Part shown: piece by piece, positions 1 through 6,551 of the stretch
How the letters are laid out: each line of letters opens with the position of its first letter
How positions within the stretch are numbered: position 1 is the stretch's first letter
Assembly: GCA_964406095.1 (NCBI GenBank)
Contig: CAYOQJ010000036.1
Location: forward strand, 62,001 to 126,000
Direction: 5' to 3'
DNA from: M55B167 sp964406095
GTDB lineage: Bacteria; Verrucomicrobiota; Kiritimatiellia; RFP12; UBA1067
DNA: 64,000 nt
The notes under the pieces: model-generated
Databases searched by the model: none
Seen by the model: only the letters and a program-made list of their open reading frames with translations
What the model was told of the DNA's origin: nothing
Made by a program: the position numbers and the translations under genes

Positions 1-60
1 ACCGGCATTGAGCGCATTGCGAATGCGCAACAGCATATCAGCTATAGGATCTGACATCAT
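1..60 (-). CDS. rpsH: 30S ribosomal protein S8, N-terminal fragment (cut by window edge)
   Basis: Only the first 20 codons are inside the window. They read MMSDPIADMLLRIRNALNAG, which matches the highly conserved SDPIAD-L-RIRNA opening of bacterial S8. S8 binds 16S rRNA helix 21 and nucleates assembly of the 30S platform. An AAGGAG Shine-Dalgarno lies 10 bases before the first of two consecutive ATG codons, so the outer ATG is preferred. The gene starts 14 bases after the rpsN stop and is part of the same operon. The remainder lies beyond position 1. Confidence 0.9.
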   Translation of the reverse strand, partial: MMSDPIADMLLRIRNALNAG

Positions 61-74
61 TTTCTAATTTCTCC

Positions 75-260
75 TTACCAGCTTGCTTTCGTCACACCGG
101 GAATGTTACCAGCCAAAGCCTGCTCTCTGAAGCAGATACGGCATAACTGGAATTTACGAATATACGCATGCGGACGTCCGCAGCGTGAACACCGATAGTA
201 CTTGCGCGAAGAAAACTTCGGAGTACGCTTGGCTTTGACAATCATACAAGTTTTCGCCAT
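75..260 (-). CDS. rpsN: 30S ribosomal protein S14, zinc-binding type Z
   Basis: The 61-residue length and two CxxC pairs (C24/C27 and C40/C43) identify the short, zinc-containing form of S14, as opposed to the ~100-residue zinc-free form. It sits in the 30S head near S3 and S10. The sequence is lysine/arginine rich and ends with the conserved IPGVTKASW. It lies between rplE and rpsH in the standard spc-operon order. No second, zinc-free paralogue is visible in the window. Confidence 0.97.
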   Translation of the reverse strand: MAKTCMIVKAKRTPKFSSRKYYRCSRCGRPHAYIRKFQLCRICFREQALAGNIPGVTKASW

Positions 261-275
261 GATCGAAATCCTTCC

Positions 276-815
276 TTATCTGCCTGCAAAGGGCATACCT
301 ATGATATTCAGCAGCGCGCGGGCCTGCTCATCGTTAGAGGCAGTTGTCACGAATGTGACATCCAGCCCCACATCAACGGCGTTGTTACCATGATCAACAA
401 TCTCCGGAAAGATTGAATGCTCTTTTATCCCCAGAGTGTAATTGCCGCGATGATCAAAACCACGCTTGGGCACCCCGCGGAAGTCGCGGATGCGCGGCAG
501 AGCACTGTTGATCATGCGGTCAAGAAACTCCCACATGCGCTCGCCGCGCAGTGTAACCTTGGCACCAATCACCATACCCTCCCGCAATTTGAAGTTAGAA
601 ATGCTCTTACGTGCCTTGCACAGCACCGGACGCTGCCCGGAAAAGGCGCCGAAATTCTCGATGATTTTCTGTTGAACATCCTTCTCCACAATACCAAATC
701 CCATATTGAGAACTATTTTCTCTATCGTCGGTATCATCATTTTGTTGGTAACACCCAGCTGCTTCTGCAATGCGGGAGCCCACTCTTTAACATACTTATC
801 TTTTAGTCTGGCCAT
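276..815 (-). CDS. rplE: 50S ribosomal protein L5
   Basis: The 179-residue product has the usual length for L5, which binds 5S rRNA and contacts the P-site tRNA and S13. Conserved stretches include PTIEKIVLNMG near residue 30, the GQRPV block, and FRGVPKRGFD near residue 116. The start codon is 10 bases downstream of the rplX stop, consistent with one transcript. Nothing appears truncated or unusual. Confidence 0.98.
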   Translation of the reverse strand: MARLKDKYVKEWAPALQKQLGVTNKMMIPTIEKIVLNMGFGIVEKDVQQKIIENFGAFSGQRPVLCKARKSISNFKLREGMVIGAKVTLRGERMWEFLDRMINSALPRIRDFRGVPKRGFDHRGNYTLGIKEHSIFPEIVDHGNNAVDVGLDVTFVTTASNDEQARALLNIIGMPFAGR

Positions 816-825
816 AACGCTCCCC

Positions 826-1143
826 TCAGTCTAAAGACTTTCCTGATGCCTTGGATTTACGCACTTTCTTATCACCCTCGCGTACACGGCTGATGCGCAC
901 ACCCTTCTTCTTGTCCGAATCATACGGCATAAGATTTGACATATGAATCGGAGCCTCGCGCTCAAGAAACCCGCCTTGCGGATAGGCTTCGGAAGGTCGC
1001 ATGGCCTTTTTGATCATGTTAAGTCCCTCAACAATGGCCACATCCTTATCGACGTTGATTTTAAGGACTTTGCCTGTCAACCCGGCTGACTCACCAGTGG
1101 TGCAGTAAACCGTGTCACCTTTTTTTATTCTTGCAATACTCAT
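826..1143 (-). CDS. rplX: 50S ribosomal protein L24
   Basis: This 105-residue protein has the KOW-motif core of L24 (KGDTVYCTTGESAGLTGKVL, residues ~8-27) followed by the conserved VEGLNMIKKAMRPS segment. L24 initiates 50S assembly by binding the 5' domain of 23S rRNA. AGGA lies 5 bases before the ATG. An 82-base spacer separates it from rplN, which is long for this position of the spc operon. Confidence 0.97.
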   Translation of the reverse strand: MSIARIKKGDTVYCTTGESAGLTGKVLKINVDKDVAIVEGLNMIKKAMRPSEAYPQGGFLEREAPIHMSNLMPYDSDKKKGVRISRVREGDKKVRKSKASGKSLD

Positions 1144-1225
1144 GTTATTCCTAACTCGCGACCGTTTTGATCCGCCGCTCGCACGGTTTGTGTCATCAGC
1201 GTCGCGGCTCTGAAATTAAACCGGC

Positions 1226-1591
1226 TCAGACAACTTCCGGAGCCAGTGAAATAATCTTCATAAAGTTCTTATCACGCAATTCGCGGGCCACTGGCCCGAA
1301 AATACGCGAACCTATCGGATTAAGCTTACCATCGACAATCACACAGGCATTTTGATCAAACCTGACGAATGACCCATCTGAACGACGTATCGGGTGCCCG
1401 GTTCTGACTATAATGGCAGTCTGCACAGTACCCTTTTTGACAGCACCGGCCGGTGCCGCTTCTTTGATCGCTACACGAATTTTATCGCCTACATAAGCAT
1501 ACTTCTTACGCTGCCCCAGCACACGGAAACACATGGCCAGTTTGGCGCCGGTGTTGTCAGCCACTACTAACTCAGTCTGTTCCTGAACCAT
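1226..1591 (-). CDS. rplN: 50S ribosomal protein L14
   Basis: The 121-residue product has the usual L14 length. Diagnostic segments are the TELVVADNTGAK start, GDKIRVAIKEA in the middle, and the FGPVARELRDKNFMKIISLAPEVV end. L14 lies at the subunit interface and contributes to bridges B5 and B8. An AAGGAG ribosome-binding site overlaps the end of rpsQ, which stops 2 bases before the rplN start. Confidence 0.98.
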   Translation of the reverse strand: MVQEQTELVVADNTGAKLAMCFRVLGQRKKYAYVGDKIRVAIKEAAPAGAVKKGTVQTAIIVRTGHPIRRSDGSFVRFDQNACVIVDGKLNPIGSRIFGPVARELRDKNFMKIISLAPEVV

Positions 1592-1593
1592 GG

Positions 1594-1857
1594 TTATTTC
1601 TCCTTCCCTTTGACAATGCGCCAGCGCTTGGTGGCGCTCAAAGGGCGTGTCTCAACAATCGTTACTTCATCGCCAACTGCGGCGCTATTATCTTCGTCGT
1701 GAGCATGATACTTCTTAAAACGACGGACAACTTTGCCGTAAAGCGGATGACGTTCGCGCCGTTCAGTACGAACGACTGCCGACTTATCACCACTTTTGCT
1801 TACAACCGTTCCTTTACGAACTTTACGGTTGCCGCGGATACTACCTGTTTCGGCCAT
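1594..1857 (-). CDS. rpsQ: 30S ribosomal protein S17
   Basis: This 87-residue OB-fold protein carries the S17 signatures RKGTVVSKSGDKSAVVRTERR (first strands) and HPLYGKVVRRFKKYHAHDE, followed by the GDEV-I-ETRPLSATKRWR block. S17 binds 16S rRNA helices 7 and 11 and is an early assembly protein. It is separated from rpmC upstream and rplN downstream by 2 bases each, so the three genes are probably translationally coupled. Confidence 0.97.
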   Translation of the reverse strand: MAETGSIRGNRKVRKGTVVSKSGDKSAVVRTERRERHPLYGKVVRRFKKYHAHDEDNSAAVGDEVTIVETRPLSATKRWRIVKGKEK

Positions 1858-1859
1858 AA

Positions 1860-2054
1860 TTATTTAGCCTCCTGCTGAGCTTTAACGGTTTTGATACGGG
1901 CAATCTCACGGCGCAAAGTGCGAATACGAATCGGTTTTTCAACCCCGGCGCCTGATTTATGCCTGATACGCAAATCTGTCAACTCCTGAATCATAGCCTG
2001 GATGCGCTGATCCAGCTCCACAACCCCCATCTCTCTAAGCTCTCTTGCTTTCAT
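1860..2054 (-). CDS. rpmC: 50S ribosomal protein L29
   Basis: The 64-residue, almost wholly helical protein matches L29. It begins MKARELREMGVVELDQRI, has the basic segment near residue 40 and the RIRTLRREIARIKTV motif in the second helix. L29 sits by the polypeptide exit tunnel next to L23. The gene lies 15 bases after the rplP stop. Length is normal for the family. Confidence 0.96.
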   Translation of the reverse strand: MKARELREMGVVELDQRIQAMIQELTDLRIRHKSGAGVEKPIRIRTLRREIARIKTVKAQQEAK

Positions 2055-2069
2055 CGCTGCTGTGCTCCT

Positions 2070-2486
2070 CTAATCGTGATGACGCGTAATTAAAATCGTG
2101 CGCAGGCCAAGCTTGGTATCTGCCAGACGCAGGCATTCACGCGCAACTGAGTCCGGAACACCGTCAACCTCGAACAATATCTTGCCGGGCTTTATAACCG
2201 CTACCCACATCTCCGGATTGCCCTTACCTCCACCCATACGAACTTCAATCGGTTTACGTGTAACCGGCTTGTCGGGAAACACTCGAATCCACAACTTGCC
2301 TTTGCGTTTCATGTGACGGTTAATCACAACGCGGCACGCCTCAATTTGGGTATTGGTCAGATAACCGCGATCCATCGACTTCAGACCGTACTCACCGTAG
2401 GCCAGTGTGTCACCCGAAGTGGCATACCCGGCACGATTACCCTTGTTATGTTTGCGGTGTTTAACCCTTTTAGGCATTAGAGGCAT
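2070..2486 (-). CDS. rplP: 50S ribosomal protein L16
   Basis: The product is 138 residues when started at MPLMPKRV, the usual L16 length. An AGGAGG Shine-Dalgarno lies 7 bases before this ATG, so I prefer it to an ATG seven codons upstream. Key segments are MPKRVKHRKHNKG, LTNTQIEACRVVINR and the PVTRKPIEVRMGGGKG loop near the peptidyl-transferase centre. The start overlaps the end of rpsC by 17 bases in another frame, which suggests translational coupling. Confidence 0.96.
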   Translation of the reverse strand: MPLMPKRVKHRKHNKGNRAGYATSGDTLAYGEYGLKSMDRGYLTNTQIEACRVVINRHMKRKGKLWIRVFPDKPVTRKPIEVRMGGGKGNPEMWVAVIKPGKILFEVDGVPDSVARECLRLADTKLGLRTILITRHHD

Positions 2487-3147
2487 CTCTTCTCCTCCTC
2501 TGTCCACCGGTGCGTACCGGTTGGAAATCTTCTTTTTTACAAATCCATACTTTTATACCGATGCGCCCCGCTGTGGTGGCCGCTTCAGCCGTACCGTAAT
2601 CGATATTGGCCCGCAGTGTATGCAGCGGCACCTTGCCTTGCTTGCTCCACTCAACCCGCGCTATCTCGGCACCGTTGATGCGACCCGCACAGCGGATTTT
2701 GATTCCATCAACACCCATATCCATGGCAACCTTCTCGGCCCGCTTCATGGCACGTTTGATAGCCACACGCCGTTCAACTTGCTGCGCTATGTTTTCGGCA
2801 ACCAGCTGAGCATCAGCATCCGGATCACGCACCTCGTGAATCTCCAGATAAATTTCCTTGCCGGTTTTGGCTCCCAGCTCCTGACGTATCTTATCGACAT
2901 CCTGCCCTTTGCGGCCGATGACCACTCCCGGACGGGCCGTGTAAAGATTCACTCGTACACGGTTGGCATATCTTTCGATGAGGATCTTAGTGATCGCTGC
3001 GCTCTCCAGACGCTTCTTAACCGTTTCACGAATCATCGAGTCTTCCGCAAGCAATTCACCGAACTGCTTCTTGTTGGCATACCAGCGGCTGCGCCACTGT
3101 TTGTTTACCGCGACTCGAAAACCAATTGGATTAACTTTCTGTCCCAA
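2470..3147 (-). CDS. rpsC: 30S ribosomal protein S3
   Basis: This 225-residue protein has MGQKVNPIGFRV at the N-terminus, a KH domain (ARPGVVIGRKGQDVDKIR, ~residues 71-88) and the C-terminal S3 domain with GRINGAEIAR and the GKVPLHTLRANIDYG segment. S3 lines the mRNA entry channel and has helicase activity with S4 and S5. The start codon is TTG: an AAGGAG motif sits 7 bases upstream and no ATG or GTG precedes the conserved GQKVNP. Confidence 0.97.
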   Translation of the reverse strand: MGQKVNPIGFRVAVNKQWRSRWYANKKQFGELLAEDSMIRETVKKRLESAAITKILIERYANRVRVNLYTARPGVVIGRKGQDVDKIRQELGAKTGKEIYLEIHEVRDPDADAQLVAENIAQQVERRVAIKRAMKRAEKVAMDMGVDGIKIRCAGRINGAEIARVEWSKQGKVPLHTLRANIDYGTAEAATTAGRIGIKVWICKKEDFQPVRTGGQRRRRDASNA

Positions 3148-3182
3148 CTTTACGCTCCTTAATTCCTGAAAAAGACGCCGGC

Positions 3183-3518
3183 CTACTGACCGTCGGTCAG
3201 GACCACCTTACAATGACACAGACGTTTCTTGATCGGACTCGCACTCCCGCGAGCTCTCGGCCAGAAACGACGCATACGCGCACCCTCATCAAACACACTG
3301 AGTTTGACCTTCAGCGAGTCCACATCAAGGTTCTCGTTGTTCTTCGCGTTGGCAACCGCCGATTTGAGCGTCGCGCTCAGAATCGTCGCGGCCTTGCGCG
3401 GCGAGAACTCAACTATCTTCAGAGCGTCGGCAACCAACAGCCCCTGAACCTCACGGGCCAGAGGACGTCCTTTCTGCGCCGACATTCTGCAATTACGTGT
3501 AACGGCAGTAACTTCCAT
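3183..3518 (-). CDS. rplV: 50S ribosomal protein L22
   Basis: The product is 111 residues from the ATG at 3518. AAGGGAG is 9 bases before this codon but abuts an alternative ATG three codons upstream, so the inner start is preferred. The L22 core is recognisable from the SPRKAATIL helix, the VANAKNN segment and the beta-hairpin loop GARMRRFWPRARGSASPI that lines the exit tunnel. The tunnel-loop residues look intact, with no sign of the deletions linked to macrolide resistance. Confidence 0.96.
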   Translation of the reverse strand: MEVTAVTRNCRMSAQKGRPLAREVQGLLVADALKIVEFSPRKAATILSATLKSAVANAKNNENLDVDSLKVKLSVFDEGARMRRFWPRARGSASPIKKRLCHCKVVLTDGQ

Positions 3519-3532
3519 TGTTCGCATCTCCC

Positions 3533-3799
3533 TTACTTACCGCTTCCACCATGTGCACGGAAGGTTCTGGTCGGAGCAAACTCGCCCAGACGGTGACCAA
3601 CCATGTTTTCGGTTATGAAAATCGGTACATGCTGTTTGCCATTGTGTATGGCAAAGGTGTGTCCAACAAAATCCGGCAGAATCATGGATCGGCGCGACCA
3701 TGTTTTGATCGGCTGTTTCCTGCCGGCGGCATTCATCTTCTCGACCTTTGCGAGCAGGCTCTTCTCAACATAAGGACCTTTTTTGATTGACCTTGCCAT
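3533..3799 (-). CDS. rpsS: 30S ribosomal protein S19
   Basis: This 88-residue protein opens with the S19 signature MARSIKKGPYVEKSLLAKV. It contains KTWSRRSMILPDFVGHTFAI followed by the HNGKQHVPIFITENMVGHRLGEF block. S19 forms the 30S head with S13 and contacts the A-site finger of 23S rRNA. It begins 3 bases after the rplB stop and ends 14 bases before the rplV start, in normal S10-operon order. Confidence 0.98.
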   Translation of the reverse strand: MARSIKKGPYVEKSLLAKVEKMNAAGRKQPIKTWSRRSMILPDFVGHTFAIHNGKQHVPIFITENMVGHRLGEFAPTRTFRAHGGSGK

Positions 3800-3802
3800 G
3801 CG

Positions 3803-4627
3803 TTACTTTCTCCTCTTAAGAATAAATCTGTTGCTGGCCTTTTTACGATTGCGCGTCTTGCCACCCTTGGAAAGTTTGCCCCAAGGTGAAACCGGATGAC
3901 CGCCACCGGATGAGCGACCTTCACCACCACCCATCGGATGGTCGACCGGATTCATCGCGACACCGCGCACCGTGGGACGAACGCCCATCCAGCGCTTGCG
4001 CCCGGCTTTGCCAAGCTGCACATTACCCCAGTCTCCATTACCGACCGCCCCGATCGTCGCCATGCACTTGATGTTGATCATCCTAAGCTCACCGGAGGGC
4101 ATGCGCAAAGTCGCGTATTGACCGTCACGCGCCATCAGCATGCAGTAATTACCCGCACTGCGAGCCATTTTACCGCCCTGCCCGGGAACAAGCTCAATGT
4201 TGTGAACCTGCATTCCCAGCGGGATGGAGGCCAGCGGCAGTGCATTTCCGACACTTGGCTCGGCTTCCGTGCCTGACATAACCGCGTCATCAACCTTCAA
4301 CCCCGCCGGCGCCAGAATGTATCGCTTCTCTCCATCAACATATTTGAGCAGTGCCAGATTGGCAGAACGGTTGGGATCGTAAGCGATCGCTTCAACACGG
4401 GCTGGAATACCGATTTTGTCGCGACGAAAATCAACAACACGATAACGACGTTTAACACCGCCACCTCGGTGACGCGTCGTAATGCGCCCCTGGTTGTTGC
4501 GTCCCGCACTGCTCTTGCGAGCTTTGGTCAGCTTATGCAACGGTTTCTTTTCCGTGATCTCTTCCTGAGTCTGCGATACTCGGAAACGCAGTCCCTGACT
4601 TCTAGGTTTGTATGTTTTAAGCCCCAT
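3803..4627 (-). CDS. rplB: 50S ribosomal protein L2
   Basis: The 274-residue protein has the typical length and order of L2. It starts MGLKTYKPRSQGLR, and has an OB-fold and SH3-like barrel with RNNQGRITTRHRGGG. The C-terminal part carries VRGVAMNPVDHPMGGGEGR, which includes the conserved histidine region (NPVDHP) placed next to the peptidyl-transferase centre. L2 is needed for subunit association and peptide-bond formation. It follows rplW by 20 bases. Confidence 0.98.
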   Translation of the reverse strand: MGLKTYKPRSQGLRFRVSQTQEEITEKKPLHKLTKARKSSAGRNNQGRITTRHRGGGVKRRYRVVDFRRDKIGIPARVEAIAYDPNRSANLALLKYVDGEKRYILAPAGLKVDDAVMSGTEAEPSVGNALPLASIPLGMQVHNIELVPGQGGKMARSAGNYCMLMARDGQYATLRMPSGELRMINIKCMATIGAVGNGDWGNVQLGKAGRKRWMGVRPTVRGVAMNPVDHPMGGGEGRSSGGGHPVSPWGKLSKGGKTRNRKKASNRFILKRRK

Positions 4628-4647
4628 GGCTATTTCCTCCGGCGACG

Positions 4648-4926
4648 TTAAACAGTTTCAATGCGCTCACCCGGCTTGACCGTTACAATGGCGCGTTTCC
4701 AGATTTTCCCGGGCACCACACGACGGTTGCGTAGCATACGCATCTCGCCTTTATGTCTCTGCGTGTTGACAGCCAGCACATGCACACCAAACTGTTTTTC
4801 AACAGCCTGTTTGATCTCGATCTTGTTCGCTTTGGGAGCAACTTCGATCATGTATTTGTTGTCATAGGCGAGCTGCGTTCCCTTCTCGGTTATCATCACC
4901 CTGCGGATGATTCCTGCGTGCTTCAT
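4648..4926 (-). CDS. rplW: 50S ribosomal protein L23
   Basis: The 92-residue product matches L23. It opens IIRRVMITEKGTQL, has VAPKANKIEIKQAVEKQFGV in the core, and carries the VNTQRHKGEMRMLRNRRVV tip loop. L23 at the tunnel exit docks trigger factor and SRP. Its ATG overlaps the rplD stop by four bases (ATGA), a classic coupling arrangement. Confidence 0.96.
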   Translation of the reverse strand: MKHAGIIRRVMITEKGTQLAYDNKYMIEVAPKANKIEIKQAVEKQFGVHVLAVNTQRHKGEMRMLRNRRVVPGKIWKRAIVTVKPGERIETV

Positions 4927-5564
4927 GCCTTAACCTCCATGCTCATCATACGTGCCGCCATTGCCTCAAATCCGGCTTTGCTGGCAACAACATTACGATA
5001 CAAAAGCAGTGAATAAACACTCACCTCCGACGCGGTCGCCACCTCAACACCCGGCAGATTGCGAGCCGCCAGCACAAGTTTATCATCAATCTCATTAACA
5101 ACTATTAGCACCGAACGGTCAAATCCCATTCTGGCCAACATCGCCTTGAGCAACTTCGTTTTCGCTTCGGCCAGATCAAAACGTTCGACAACCGCCAGTT
5201 GACCATCGTTAATCTTCTCGCTCAACGCCCGCGTATAGGCCAGTCTGGCCACCTTGCGATTGATCTTTTGAGAAAAATCACGGGGACGGGGACCGAAAGC
5301 CACACCGCCGCCACGCCACACAGGACTCTGGCGATAACCGGCACGGGCACGTCCCGTACCCTTCTGACGCCAAGGCTTTTTGTTGCTACCAGCAACCTCT
5401 CCCTTGCTTTTTGTGCTCGCTGTTCCGGCGCGTCCCGCATTGCGGTATGCCACCACCGTATCCTTGACCGCCTGCTCGCCCTTGTCCAGAACCAGCAGAT
5501 CGTCAGCGAAGTCTATCTCTTTGGCAGCCTCTCCGGCTGAATTAAATGATCTGATCATGCTCAT
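4923..5564 (-). CDS. rplD: 50S ribosomal protein L4
   Basis: The 213-residue protein has the L4 extended loop KPWRQKGTGRARAGYRQSP (~residues 63-81), which reaches the exit-tunnel constriction, and the C-terminal domain with VARLAYTRALSEK. In gamma-proteobacteria L4 also represses its own operon by binding the S10 leader. Whether that applies here cannot be judged. The start follows the rplC stop directly, with GGAGGG upstream. Confidence 0.97.
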   Translation of the reverse strand: MSMIRSFNSAGEAAKEIDFADDLLVLDKGEQAVKDTVVAYRNAGRAGTASTKSKGEVAGSNKKPWRQKGTGRARAGYRQSPVWRGGGVAFGPRPRDFSQKINRKVARLAYTRALSEKINDGQLAVVERFDLAEAKTKLLKAMLARMGFDRSVLIVVNEIDDKLVLAARNLPGVEVATASEVSVYSLLLYRNVVASKAGFEAMAARMMSMEVKA

Positions 5565-6221
5565 TTATTTACCCTCCGCCGCTGTTGTTCCGGCTGCCTG
5601 CCTGAGTGCCTTTTCAATAATCACAAGCCCCCCCCGGGGACCCGGCACGCAGCCGCGCACCAGCAGAAGGTTCTCCTCTCCACGCACCTGCACCACGGTC
5701 AGATTGCGGGCTTTGCGATTAACGCACCCCATATGACCCGGCATCTTCTTGCCTTTTTCAACCTCACCAGGAAATTCACAGGCACCGATTGATCCCACGC
5801 GGTGCTTGGAGTGTCCACCATGTGTCTTGTAACCGCCGCGAAAACGATAACGCCGAATAACACCGGCAAAACCGCGCCCTTTGGTAACCCCTGATACATC
5901 AACGTACTTGATACCGTCAAAGATATCAACCGTCACACTGCCTCCGGCTGCCAACTGTTCGCCCTCAAACAGCGGAAACTCCTTTAAAACCTTGCACGGC
6001 TTAACGCCGGCACTCTCAAAGCGTTTCAACTGAGCCTTGGTCACACGCTGCGGTTTCTGCTCCTCAAAACCAAGCTGGGCGGCACTGTATCCATCCCGCT
6101 CAACGGTTTTAATCTGCACCACCGGACATGGCCCTGCCTCAATCACCGTCACGGGAATTCTACGACCCTCATCATCAAAAATCTGGGTCATACCAACTTT
6201 CTTTCCAATCAAACCTTCCAT
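5565..6221 (-). CDS. rplC: 50S ribosomal protein L3
   Basis: The product is 218 residues from ATG 6221. A GTG three codons upstream is only two bases from the AAGGA motif, so the ATG at 11 bases is favoured. The L3 markers are GLIGKKVGMTQIFDDEGR at the start, TKGRGFAGVIRRYRFRGG and THGGHSKHRVGSIGACEFPG (the loop reaching the peptidyl-transferase centre), then the KKMPGHMG motif. L3 is an early 50S assembly protein. Confidence 0.96.
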   Translation of the reverse strand: MEGLIGKKVGMTQIFDDEGRRIPVTVIEAGPCPVVQIKTVERDGYSAAQLGFEEQKPQRVTKAQLKRFESAGVKPCKVLKEFPLFEGEQLAAGGSVTVDIFDGIKYVDVSGVTKGRGFAGVIRRYRFRGGYKTHGGHSKHRVGSIGACEFPGEVEKGKKMPGHMGCVNRKARNLTVVQVRGEENLLLVRGCVPGPRGGLVIIEKALRQAAGTTAAEGK

Positions 6222-6235
6222 CGTGTTCACCGTCC

Positions 6236-6544
6236 TTAAATTTTAATTGTGATGTCCACGCCAGCGGGCAGATTCAGTTTTTTAAGTTCCTCCACAGTCT
6301 TGCCTGTGGGGCCAACTATATCAAGCAGACGCTTGTGCGTGCGCATTTCAAACTGATCCATCGACTTCTTGTCTACATGCACGGAGCGGTTGACCGTAAA
6401 GCGCTCGATCCTCGTGGGTAGAGGAATCGGGCCGACGACCTGTGCACCTGTTCCGCGAGCTGTATCGATTATATCACCGACAGCCTGATCAAGTACTCTG
6501 TGATCGTACGCCTGTAAACGTATGCGTATTCTCTGACCTTGCAT
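6236..6544 (-). CDS. rpsJ: 30S ribosomal protein S10
   Basis: The 102-residue protein carries RIRIRLQAYDHRVLD at the N-terminus, GPIPLPTRIERFTVNRS and the HVDKKSMDQFEMRTHKR loop, all S10 hallmarks. S10 binds in the 30S head and also serves as NusE in antitermination. It starts only 7 bases after the fusA stop, where a tuf gene would be in many bacteria. No spacer large enough for an independent S10-operon promoter and leader remains. Confidence 0.98.
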   Translation of the reverse strand: MQGQRIRIRLQAYDHRVLDQAVGDIIDTARGTGAQVVGPIPLPTRIERFTVNRSVHVDKKSMDQFEMRTHKRLLDIVGPTGKTVEELKKLNLPAGVDITIKI

Positions 6545-6551
6545 TCTAACG

